DNA of 19,946 bases, taken from NCBI GenBank assembly GCA_018263655.1, contig JAANWY010000326.1, positions 6,532 through 26,477 on the forward strand, given 5' to 3'. Shown in pieces: positions 7,247 through 13,923 of the stretch. The number at the start of each line of letters is the position of its first letter. Position 1 is the first letter of the stretch. The position numbers and the translations under genes are program-made. The DNA is from Anaerolineales bacterium (GTDB lineage Bacteria > Chloroflexota > Anaerolineae > Epilineales > JAANWY01). Below the pieces are notes generated by a model. That model did not search any database. It had not been told where the DNA came from and saw nothing but the letters and a program-made list of their open reading frames with translations.

Positions 7247-8454
7247 CTGTACAAACAGCCCAAAGTCGCCTGAGGCAACGCCCTGTGGTGCGCGAGCGTT
7301 TGTCTGGTCGCGTACGTGAAACACCGCCCTCGGGCATCCGTCGTTTCTTTGACATTCTGGCCACGATGCCAGATGTGATTTCCCTCGGCATCGGAGAGCC
7401 GGACTACGCGACGCCCGATCACATCATCGAAGCCGGCGTCGACTCGCTGCAGGCCGGCTACACCAGCTACACGTCGAACTCGGGCATGGTCGAGCTGCGG
7501 CGCCTGGCTAGCGACTATCTGGTCGATCTCTATGGCGTGCGCTACGATCCCGAGCATGAGATCCTGATCACGGTCGGGGTCTCGGAGGCGCTGCACCTGG
7601 CAGCCCTGGCTACCGTGGATCCGGGTGACGAGGTGATCGTGCCACAGCCGTGCTTCGTGGCGTACGCTGCCAGCGTGCTGTTTGCTGACGGCGTGCCCGT
7701 CACTATCCCGACGTACGTCGAACACGATTTTCAGGTCACGGCTGAGCAGATCGAGGCGGCGATCACGCCGCGCACACGAGCCTTGCTGCTTGGTTATCCC
7801 AACAATCCGACCGGCGCTGTGATGAACCGCGAGCGTCTGCTGGAGATCGCCGATGTGGCGGAGCGCCATGATTTGCTGGTCTTCTCCGATGAGATCTACG
7901 ACCGGCTGGTCTACGGCGTGGAACACACCTGCTTCCCGGCGCTGCCCCGGATGCGTGAGCGGACGCTTCTGCTGGGTGGGTTCTCCAAGGCCTTCGCGAT
8001 GACGGGCTGGCGCCTGGGCTTCGCCTGCGGGCCGGCCGACATCATGCAGGGCTTGCGGAAAATCCATCAGTACATCATCATGTCGGCGCCGACGCCGGCC
8101 CAGCACGCTGCCATCTCGGCGTTGACCGACCCGCGCTCTGAGGAGTCGGTCGCGACCATGGTCGGTGAGTATGATCGCCGGCGGCGCGTCATCGTTGACG
8201 GATTGAACGACATGGGGCTGGACTGCTTCGAGCCTCGCGGTGCGTTCTACGCTTTCCCATCCGTGGAGCGCACGGGGCTATCGTCGGAAGCGTTTTCCGA
8301 GAAGCTATTGAGGGAAGAACAAGTTGCCGTTGTGCCGGGCAGTGCCTTCGGCGCCGGCGGCGAAGGCTTTGTGCGCTGCGCGTACACAGCATCTATGGAT
8401 GATATCGAGGAGGCACTGCGTCGGCTGGAGAGATTTGTCGGCCGCCATACCTAG
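7243..8454 (+). CDS. Class I PLP-dependent aminotransferase
   Basis: A 403-residue fold-type I aminotransferase of the aspartate/aromatic/alanine group. The PLP-binding residues are visible: N188 (YPNNPTG), D216 and Y219 (FSDEIYD), the Schiff-base lysine K249 (GGFSKAFAMTGWRLGF) and R257. FVRCAYT near the C-terminus carries the Arg that usually binds the substrate alpha-carboxylate. The N-terminus has SLGIGEPDYATP, typical of subgroup I-gamma. The exact amino donor cannot be read from sequence. The 4-bp overlap with ald suggests it supplies or uses alanine/pyruvate or glutamate/2-oxoglutarate pairs. The enzyme is cytoplasmic with no defects seen. It is followed by about 40 bp before a MITE-like element. 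Confidence 0.93.
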   Translation: MTVQTAQSRLRQRPVVRERLSGRVRETPPSGIRRFFDILATMPDVISLGIGEPDYATPDHIIEAGVDSLQAGYTSYTSNSGMVELRRLASDYLVDLYGVRYDPEHEILITVGVSEALHLAALATVDPGDEVIVPQPCFVAYAASVLFADGVPVTIPTYVEHDFQVTAEQIEAAITPRTRALLLGYPNNPTGAVMNRERLLEIADVAERHDLLVFSDEIYDRLVYGVEHTCFPALPRMRERTLLLGGFSKAFAMTGWRLGFACGPADIMQGLRKIHQYIIMSAPTPAQHAAISALTDPRSEESVATMVGEYDRRRRVIVDGLNDMGLDCFEPRGAFYAFPSVERTGLSSEAFSEKLLREEQVAVVPGSAFGAGGEGFVRCAYTASMDDIEEALRRLERFVGRHT

Positions 8455-8494
8455 ATGGACCTCAGAAGCTGAGAGGCCGCGTGATGTTCGTTCT

Positions 8495-8755
8495 ACCTGG
8501 AGTTTCCCCATAACTTGGATGTCAAGTTGTGTCACTTGTGAAACGTACATGCCTGCCTGTGCGGGGCCTGCCTGCGTCCGCAGGACAGGCAGGCACGCAG
8601 ACAGGCCTCGAACCCTTCGACAGGCTCAGGACGTCGCAAGTTCGAGCGTCCTGGACGCTGAAACTTGTTTCAGGCCTGCCTGTGCGTGGGCAGACAGGTC
8701 TTGGGAGTTTGGCCCTGCACTTACTTGACATTGGACTTATGGGGAAACTCCAGGT
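8495..8755. mobile_element. MITE-like element with 33-bp terminal inverted repeats
   Basis: A perfect 19-bp inverted repeat opens with ACCTGGAGTTTCCCCATAA at 8495-8513 and closes with its complement at 8737-8755. After five mostly unmatched bases, ATGTCAAGT (8519-8527) and ACTTGACAT (8723-8731) continue the pairing, giving 33-bp arms. The 261-bp element contains further palindromes (GCCTGCCTG-type) and the CCCTTCGACAGGCTCAGGACG core. Only TTCT is repeated at the two flanks, which is weak evidence of a target duplication. The ends differ from the GTAA family. Between it and about 8852 there are short low-complexity repeats (CGTATTGCGT, ACGCCAAACGCC) and no supported gene. Confidence 0.75.
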
Positions 8756-8852
8756 TCTGCGTCTTGCGTACCACGTATTGCGTGTTCCATGTCGCGGCAT
8801 GCGTCAACTGCGCTGCTGTCGCATACGCCAAACGCCACACGCCAAACGCGGG

Positions 8853-8990
8853 GTGTCGTGGTGTCGGCTGCCCTTCTTGGGGATGGTAACCTCGCTGGCG
8901 CTGTTGGTGGCCTGTAAACCTACCGGCCCGACGCCAATCGAGTATACGGTTCCTACGGTGGTTCGGGAGACGCCGACTGTGGAGTTCTGA
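8853..8990 (+). pseudogene. N-terminal fragment of a lipoprotein, split from the downstream propeller
   Basis: This frame reads RLPFLGMVTSLALLVAC, a hydrophobic signal peptide ending in a lipobox cysteine. A Thr/Pro-rich stretch follows, and the frame stops at TGA 8988-8990. GTG 8853 is my preferred start because everything upstream is repeat DNA; ATG 8799 and ATG 8883 are in-frame alternatives. It is in the same frame as the propeller open frame that continues to 10028, and the first residues after the stop (SPRPATLTPTQPAVAAPRPTN) are the same kind of linker. The stop falls inside an Illumina-adapter-like sequence, so it is probably an assembly artefact and the native gene is probably one lipoprotein of about 390 residues. 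Confidence 0.65.
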
Positions 8991-9006
8991 CGTGCTCTTC
9001 CGATCT
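8975..9006 (+). other. Illumina-adapter-like sequence (probable assembly artefact)
   Basis: The segment ends in the 13-mer GCTCTTCCGATCT common to Illumina adapters. Going upstream it also contains GACGTG, GAGTTC and GACTG, in the order and near-spacing of the TruSeq read-2 adapter. About 29 of 34 adapter bases align, with two TG indels and one mismatch. It supplies the in-frame TGA that interrupts the lipoprotein. Confidence 0.75.
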
Positions 9007-9044
9007 CGCCAAGGCCGGCTACCCTGACACCGACGCAGCCAGCA

Positions 9045-10028
9045 GTGGCCGCGCCCAGGCCGACCAACACTGCGATTGTCACCCGGGAGGGGTGGAATAC
9101 GTTCGCGTTGGCGCCAGGTGGGCGCGTGTTGACGCCGACGGCCGGCCGCGACACGATTGTGTGGAGTGCGCTGGCTGGCCCCGGGCTGGGGCTGTATCTA
9201 CACAACCTGCGAACGGGTGAGGGGCAACTGCTTGCCGAACCCTCGGTGGCCGGCGGCTGCGTCTGTCGCGGCTACCGGCGCGGCGACTGGGTCGTCATGA
9301 TCGAGGCTAAATCTGGGGCGTCTTGGTGGGAAGTGTCTGCCTTCAACCTGGTGACGGAGAATCTCGTTCCCGTTGGACGCGCAGAGGACCCGGCGATCCT
9401 GGAGGCTTCTCGACCGGGCGGAATCGCTGTCAACGGCGACGGCTTGGTTGTCTGGAAGGACGTTGCAACGAGTGCCAACGGGAGTGTCGTGGAAACGCTG
9501 CGCCTCTTCGATGTCGTGGCTGACCAGGCCTCGGACATCGTCAGTGTCCGCACCCCGGTTCGGATCAGGCAAGTGGCGATGTACGGCGATTGGGTGGTGT
9601 GGAATCAGGCCACCGAGGAAGAAGCCGGCACGCGGGGCGACGTGTTTGCTTACGACGTTCAAGGCGACGAGTTGTTCCCCATTGGGGAAACTGGGCGCGC
9701 TTGGGAGCCGGCGATCTGGGGTACGACGGTCGTCTGGAAGCACGCCGCTGGCCCGTTTGCCGACGGCGATGTATTTCTGTTCGACCTGGCGACCGGGGGA
9801 GGCCAGTTGCTGACCGACAGCGGTCAGGTGTCGGCGGTCGGTGCGGGGGAAGGGTTTGTGGCGTGGTCGTCGGCTGTGGAAGGCGTCGTTGTGCGACACG
9901 ATTTGGAGGTCGGGACGAACGACGTCATCGGCCGGGGGTCAGTGAGCCGGCTGGCGGCCGGTGGAAACACCGTCGTGTGGCTGGTGGACGGTGATCCGCA
10001 GACGCTGCACGTCGGTTGGCGACGTTGA
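9045..10028 (+). CDS. Beta-propeller (TolB/WD-like) domain protein, body of an interrupted lipoprotein
   Basis: 327 residues from GTG 9045, although the frame is open back to 8991 and the true start is probably the lipoprotein signal at 8853. About seven repeats can be recognised by their strand motif: DTIVWSA, DWVVMIE, DGLVVWK, DWVVWNQ, TTVVWKH, GFVAWSS and NTVVWLV. Each is followed by a turn and a phrase such as LRLFDVV, VFAYDVQGDEL or VFLFDLATG. This is the pattern of six- to seven-bladed propellers that often serve as binding platforms on the outside of the cell. There are no catalytic residues to name and no functional assignment is possible. It ends 43 bp before the toxin-antitoxin pair and is not clearly co-transcribed with it. 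Confidence 0.7.
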   Translation: MAAPRPTNTAIVTREGWNTFALAPGGRVLTPTAGRDTIVWSALAGPGLGLYLHNLRTGEGQLLAEPSVAGGCVCRGYRRGDWVVMIEAKSGASWWEVSAFNLVTENLVPVGRAEDPAILEASRPGGIAVNGDGLVVWKDVATSANGSVVETLRLFDVVADQASDIVSVRTPVRIRQVAMYGDWVVWNQATEEEAGTRGDVFAYDVQGDELFPIGETGRAWEPAIWGTTVVWKHAAGPFADGDVFLFDLATGGGQLLTDSGQVSAVGAGEGFVAWSSAVEGVVVRHDLEVGTNDVIGRGSVSRLAAGGNTVVWLVDGDPQTLHVGWRR

Positions 10029-10071
10029 GTTACCGTCGGTCGTTGAGAGATGTGGAAACAAGGAGATATAC

Positions 10072-10410
10072 ATGGCTCCACTGACTTTGGAATTGTCACC
10101 CGAAGTACTGAGACAGCTGGAACGATGTGCACAACAACGGGGAATACAGCCCACCGCCATTGCTCAGGAAATCCTGGAGCGGGAGTTGGGCGAGAGGACT
10201 CGCGAGCGTGACCTAGGGTCTGAAGGAATCCGCATCAGGTCTGCTTTGCGTAAAGCTGGACTGACCCGCCCGGTGAGTCGACGACTTGTAGATAAGTACG
10301 TGCGGGTCCGAGACCCTAGGTCACGCTCGCGAGTGCGTCAGCGTCTACAGCAGAAGCGCTTTGAACCTACATTGAGTGAGATTATCGTCGAGGATCGAGG
10401 TCAACACTGA
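10072..10410 (+). CDS. VapB-like antitoxin
   Basis: A 112-residue basic protein placed directly before a PIN-domain toxin. The stop and the toxin start overlap in TGATG, as is typical of type II pairs. Residues 1-40 (LTLELSPEVLRQLERCAQQRG, then AIAQEILEREL) look like a ribbon-helix-helix DNA-binding domain. The C-terminal part (about 75-112) is Arg-rich and ends EPTLSEIIVEDRGQH, plausibly the toxin-binding tail. ATG 10072 is chosen because AAGGAG lies 6 bases upstream; an in-frame ATG at 9961 lies inside the previous gene. Codons 43-88 contain a perfect 24-bp inverted repeat that does not interrupt the frame. The toxin neighbour supports the call better than the sequence itself does. Confidence 0.7.
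   Translation: MAPLTLELSPEVLRQLERCAQQRGIQPTAIAQEILERELGERTRERDLGSEGIRIRSALRKAGLTRPVSRRLVDKYVRVRDPRSRSRVRQRLQQKRFEPTLSEIIVEDRGQH
10198..10334. repeat. Perfect 24-bp inverted repeat inside the antitoxin gene
   Basis: The left arm at 10198-10221 (begins ACTCGCGAGCG, ends CTAGGGTCT) is the exact reverse complement of the right arm at 10311-10334. The spacer is 89 bp. A shorter inner pair, GACCCGC at 10263-10269 and GCGGGTC at 10302-10308, makes the structure nested. Both arms are coding, in different frames relative to the repeat. Confidence 0.85.
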
Positions 10411-10883
10411 TGCCTGCATTGTTCTTGGATAGTAGCGCGATCGTGAAACGCTACGTAGCTGAAACGGGTAGCACCTGGGTGCAGGCTGTATGTGATGATC
10501 AAGACTCTACGATTATTCTCGCGGAGATTACACTTGCCGAGGTCGCCGCTGCATTTTCGCGCATTGTACGCGAGGGGCGTGCCACGTCTGTGGAGCGACA
10601 AGAGTTTCTGGATCTGTTTTTGGGGGACGCTGACGAGGAATATGAGCTTGCTCGAATTGACAAGCCGATAGTAGATACTGCGGTTGATCTAACACAAAGG
10701 CATCCTTTGAGGGGATATGATGCCGTACAGCTTGCGGTAGCTCTCAGTGTCAATGAGGAGTTGATCGAGTTAGAGCTTCCTGTACTCGCGTTTGTAGCCG
10801 CTGACGCCGCGTTACTCGCAGCGGCTGAGGCTGAAGGACTCGGAGTGAAGGATCCCCTGCGGCGCGCTGGCGCGACATGGTAG
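10410..10883 (+). CDS. PIN-domain ribonuclease toxin (VapC-like)
   Basis: A 157-residue PIN-domain protein. The acidic residues that bind Mg in this RNase fold can be placed: D7 (LFLDSSAIVKRY), E44 (ITLAEVAAAF), D104 (RGYDAVQLAVAL) and D132 (AFVAADAALLAAA). The length and motif order match VapC toxins, which cleave tRNA or rRNA and are neutralised by a cognate antitoxin. The ATG overlaps the stop of the upstream antitoxin gene by one base, so translation is coupled. Such operons usually repress themselves through the toxin-antitoxin complex. No operator was recognised upstream. The RNA target cannot be predicted. Confidence 0.88.
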   Translation: MPALFLDSSAIVKRYVAETGSTWVQAVCDDQDSTIILAEITLAEVAAAFSRIVREGRATSVERQEFLDLFLGDADEEYELARIDKPIVDTAVDLTQRHPLRGYDAVQLAVALSVNEELIELELPVLAFVAADAALLAAAEAEGLGVKDPLRRAGATW

Positions 10884-10920
10884 GGAATGGGGTACACAGA
10901 CAGGATGGAGTATCGAAACT

Positions 10921-12375
10921 GTGATATGTGACTATGAGACCGTCATCGGGTTGGAAGTACACGCTGAGCTGATGACGAGTTCGAAGATGTTCTGCGGGTG
11001 TTCGACAGCACATCGCGCAGCAGAACCGAATACGCTGGTATGCCCTGTTTGTCTGGGAATGCCTGGCTCTCTACCGGTCATCAACGAGCGAGCGATCGAG
11101 TTTACTGTCCGCACGGCACTGGCTCTGAATTGCGCGATTGCCGAGTTCGCTAAATTCGATCGCAAGAACTATCATTACCCGGATCTACCCAAGGGGTACC
11201 AGATTTCGCAGTACGACATGCCCCTTTCGCGGGACGGCTGGTTGGAGATCGAGGTGAATGGCACGGCCAAGCGCGTCGGGGTGCGGCGGGTGCACCTGGA
11301 GGAAGACACAGCCAAACTGACGCACATCGATGACTACAGTCTCGTGGACTTCAATCGTTCCGGCGTCCCGTTGCTCGAAATCGTCACCGAGCCCGATATC
11401 CGGTCGGTGGGAGCGGCGCGCGAGTACGCCACGCGGCTGCGACAGATTCTGCGCTGGATCGGTGTGTCTACGGGCGATATGGAAGCCGGCGCGCTGCGCA
11501 TTGAGCCCAACATCTCGGTCCGCCCTCGGGGCACCGAAGCCTTCGGGACACGCACGGAAATCAAGAATCTGAACAGCATCCGCGTTGTCGCTCAATCGCT
11601 GGAGTACGAGATTCAGCGCCAGATTGACCTACTGGAATCGGGAGGCGCTGTGGTGCAGCAGACACTGGGCTGGGACGAGGCGTGCAGCGTGACGGTCCCG
11701 CAGCGCTCCAAGGAATTTGCCGAGGACTACCGCTACTTCCCAGAGCCCGACTTGCCGCCGCTGATCCTGTCGTCGGCGTGGGTGCACGATGTTCGAGAGT
11801 CGCTGCCCGAACTGCCCGAGGAGCGCCGGCGACGCTACGTGGATGAGTTGGGTCTGTCGACCTACGATGCCGGCGTGTTGACGGCCGATCGTGCGACGGG
11901 TGTGTACTTCGAGCAGGCGGTGGAAGCCTATGATGGCGATCTGAAGAAGGTCGCCAACTGGGTCACTGGTGAACTCTTCCGTTTGCTGAACGAAATGGAC
12001 ACCTCTATTGAGTTGAGCCCCGTCACCCCCGAGGCGTTGGCGGGGCTGCTCCGGATCGTTGATGATGGGGTGGTCAGCGCCAGCAAGGCCAAAGATGTCT
12101 TCCAAGCCATGGTTGAGACTGGCAAGAGCGCTCAGGATGTCGTCGAAGAGCAGGGGTTGCGCCAGATCAGTGACCAGGACAGGCTGCTGTCGGTGGTTGA
12201 TGCCGTAATCGACGAGAATCCGCAGGCGGTTGAAGACTACCTGGGTGGCAAAGGGGCGGCTGTTGGCTACTTGATGGGACACGCTATGCGAATGACGCGC
12301 GGCCAGGCGAATCCGGGTGTGGTTCGCGAATTGCTCGGTGAACGTCTGGCTACGCTTGAGTCCAGTGAACAGTAA
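10921..12375 (+). CDS. gatB: Aspartyl/glutamyl-tRNA(Asn/Gln) amidotransferase subunit B
   Basis: A 484-residue GatB of usual length. GatCAB amidates misacylated Glu-tRNA(Gln) or Asp-tRNA(Asn) in the cytoplasm, and GatB is the kinase subunit that binds tRNA. The family signature is clear: YETVIGLEVHAEL at the start, zinc cysteines C25/C27 and C41/C44 (MFCGCS, CPVCLGMPGSLP), RKNYHYPDLPKGYQISQ at 81-97 and DFNRSGVPLLEIVTEPD at 143-159. The C-terminal YqeY-like tail domain covers about 335-480. The start is GTG 10921, with GGATGGAG 10 bases upstream; no ATG is available in frame. gatA and gatC are not adjacent. The final codons (SSEQ) and the stop lie inside a heptamer repeat array, so the extreme C-terminus has probably been changed by the repeat. 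Confidence 0.96.
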   Translation: MICDYETVIGLEVHAELMTSSKMFCGCSTAHRAAEPNTLVCPVCLGMPGSLPVINERAIEFTVRTALALNCAIAEFAKFDRKNYHYPDLPKGYQISQYDMPLSRDGWLEIEVNGTAKRVGVRRVHLEEDTAKLTHIDDYSLVDFNRSGVPLLEIVTEPDIRSVGAAREYATRLRQILRWIGVSTGDMEAGALRIEPNISVRPRGTEAFGTRTEIKNLNSIRVVAQSLEYEIQRQIDLLESGGAVVQQTLGWDEACSVTVPQRSKEFAEDYRYFPEPDLPPLILSSAWVHDVRESLPELPEERRRRYVDELGLSTYDAGVLTADRATGVYFEQAVEAYDGDLKKVANWVTGELFRLLNEMDTSIELSPVTPEALAGLLRIVDDGVVSASKAKDVFQAMVETGKSAQDVVEEQGLRQISDQDRLLSVVDAVIDENPQAVEDYLGGKGAAVGYLMGHAMRMTRGQANPGVVRELLGERLATLESSEQ

Positions 12376-12439
12376 ACAGTGATCAGTGAGCAGTGGACAG
12401 TAAGCAGTGTATAGTAAGCAGTGAATAGTAAGCAATGAA
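12363..12439. repeat. CAGTNNN heptamer array (11 units)
   Basis: Eleven consecutive 7-bp units begin CAGT, TAGT or CAAT (CAGTGAA, CAGTAAA, CAGTGAT, and so on). The array begins within the last four codons of gatB and runs through the stop codon. The third to fifth unit positions vary much less than the last three bases, so the period is conserved while the sequence drifts. Confidence 0.85.
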
Positions 12440-12456
12440 GGATGAGGCGAGTCTGA

Positions 12457-12545
12457 CCACTAACCGCTAACCGCTAACCACTAACCACTAACCACTAACC
12501 ACTAACCACTAACCGCTAACCACTAACCACTAACCACTAACCACT
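12457..12545. repeat. CCACTAA heptamer array (12 units)
   Basis: Twelve full 7-bp units at 12457-12540, followed by a partial CCACT. Nine read CCACTAA and three (units 2, 3 and 9) read CCGCTAA. The array lies 17 bp after the CAGTNNN array and 58 bp before the gdhA start, so any gdhA promoter must be close to it. It resembles the short tandem heptanucleotide repeats known from cyanobacteria and some other filamentous bacteria. Confidence 0.92.
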
Positions 12546-12603
12546 GTTGACGGAGCTGGCTCGGGGTGGAGCCGGCCGGAGACACTCAATGAGGAGGTTT
12601 CTG

Positions 12604-13878
12604 ATGGTAGAGGAGCTAGTAATCGAATCTTACAACCCCTGGGAGATGGCTCTAGCGCAGTTTGACCACGCTGCTCAGTATCTGGATCTCAAAGCCGGCA
12701 TCTACGAGATGATGCGGCATCCGAAGCGGGAGCTAACTGTCAGTTTCCCGGTGCAGATGGACGATGACTCGGTGGAAATCTTTACGGGCTATCGCGTGCA
12801 CCACAGCACAGCGCGCGGCCCGACGAAGGGCGGCATCCGCTACAGCTCCGGCGTGACCCTTGACGAGGTGCGCGCCCTGGCGATGTGGATGACGTGGAAA
12901 GTCGCCGTGGCCAACCTCCCCTTTGGTGGGGCCAAAGGCGGCGTAATCTGCAATCCCAAGGAGTTGTCCGAGAGTGAGTTGGAGAACCTGACCCGCCGCT
13001 ATGCGACGGAGATCAGCCTTCTGATGAGTCCCGAGGGCGATATCCCGGCGCCCGACATGGGGACGGGGCCGCAGACGATGGCTTGGATCATGGACACCTA
13101 CTCCATGCATCGTGGTCACTCGGAGCCGGCTGTTGTGACGGGCAAGCCGATCGAAATCGGCGGCTCGCTGGGCCGGCTTGAGGCCACGGGCCGGGGCGTG
13201 CTTGTGGTTGCTCAGGAGGCTGCCGACTACCTCGATATGGCGTTGGCCGGCGCTTCAGTGGCCGTACAGGGCTTCGGCAACGTCGGCTCCGTCAGTGCGC
13301 GACTGCTGCAGGAAGCCGGCGCCCGCGTTGTGGCTGTCAGTGACTCGCGCGGCGGCATCAACGATCCGGGTGGGCTCGATATTCCGGGCGTTATTCAGCA
13401 CAAGAAAGAGACCGGGTCAGTCGTTGGCTTCGGGAATGCTGAAGGGGTGACCAACGCCGAGCTGCTCGAGCTGCCGGTCGACATCTTGGCGCCGGCGGCG
13501 ATGGAAAACCAGATCAATGAGGCCAACGCGCCCTACATCCAGGCCAAGCTAATCGTGGAGGGCGCCAATGGTCCAACGACCCCCGAGGCCGATGCTGTCT
13601 TGACAGAGCGTGGGTGCTTTGTCGTCCCCGATATTCTGGCCAATGCCGGCGGGGTGACCGTCTCGTACTTCGAGTGGGTCCAGGGGTTGCAGTACTTCTT
13701 CTGGAGTGAGAACGAGATCAATAAACAACTGCACCAGATTATGTGCCAGAGCTTCGCCGACGTCGTCGACATTATGCACCAGCACGAGGCTGACGGCATC
13801 GACATGCGAACCGCAGCCTACATCCTGGGCATCAGCCGCGTGAATCAGGCGACGTTACTGCGGGGAATCTATCCATAG
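12604..13878 (+). CDS. gdhA: Glutamate dehydrogenase
   Basis: A 424-residue hexameric-type Glu/Leu/Phe/Val dehydrogenase, which converts glutamate to 2-oxoglutarate and ammonia, or the reverse. It has ARGPTKGGIRY (70-80), substrate and catalytic lysines K99 and K111 (MTWKVAVANLPFGGAKGG), catalytic D151 (PAPDMGTG) and the nucleotide loop VQGFGNVGS (221-229). Conserved IVEGANGPTTPEAD and VPDILANAGGVTVSYFEW follow. ATG 12604 is chosen because GAGGAGG lies 7 bases upstream; the longer open frame from 12547 begins with TTG next to the repeat array. NAD versus NADP preference is not obvious. It probably links to ald and the aminotransferase in amino-acid catabolism, although it is a separate transcription unit. 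Confidence 0.95.
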   Translation: MVEELVIESYNPWEMALAQFDHAAQYLDLKAGIYEMMRHPKRELTVSFPVQMDDDSVEIFTGYRVHHSTARGPTKGGIRYSSGVTLDEVRALAMWMTWKVAVANLPFGGAKGGVICNPKELSESELENLTRRYATEISLLMSPEGDIPAPDMGTGPQTMAWIMDTYSMHRGHSEPAVVTGKPIEIGGSLGRLEATGRGVLVVAQEAADYLDMALAGASVAVQGFGNVGSVSARLLQEAGARVVAVSDSRGGINDPGGLDIPGVIQHKKETGSVVGFGNAEGVTNAELLELPVDILAPAAMENQINEANAPYIQAKLIVEGANGPTTPEADAVLTERGCFVVPDILANAGGVTVSYFEWVQGLQYFFWSENEINKQLHQIMCQSFADVVDIMHQHEADGIDMRTAAYILGISRVNQATLLRGIYP

Positions 13879-13906
13879 AGCAACCAAGAGCAACCAAGAG
13901 CAACCA
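13877..13906. repeat. Three tandem copies of a 10-bp unit
   Basis: AGAGCAACCA is repeated exactly three times. It begins in the gdhA stop codon and ends 17 bp before the methyltransferase start. No function is evident. Confidence 0.9.
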
Positions 13907-13923
13907 TCATCACACATTGACCA

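Noticed and set aside
8529..8798. The N-terminal extension of the lipoprotein frame into the upstream element (about 90 residues).
   Set aside because: It runs through MITE and low-complexity repeat DNA and would place the signal peptide in the middle of the protein.
10060..10075. The leader AAGGAGATATACATGG before the antitoxin resembles the T7 gene 10/expression-vector ribosome site.
   Set aside because: It is short, a natural strong ribosome site can have this sequence, and the surrounding DNA is clearly native. There is no vector sequence nearby.
12363..12545. A possible CRISPR array.
   Set aside because: The repeat unit is 7 bp with no spacers of 25-45 bp, and no cas gene is near.
12547..12603. 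A longer start for glutamate dehydrogenase.
   Set aside because: It would start with TTG beside the heptamer array, while ATG 12604 has an excellent GAGGAGG site and matches family length.
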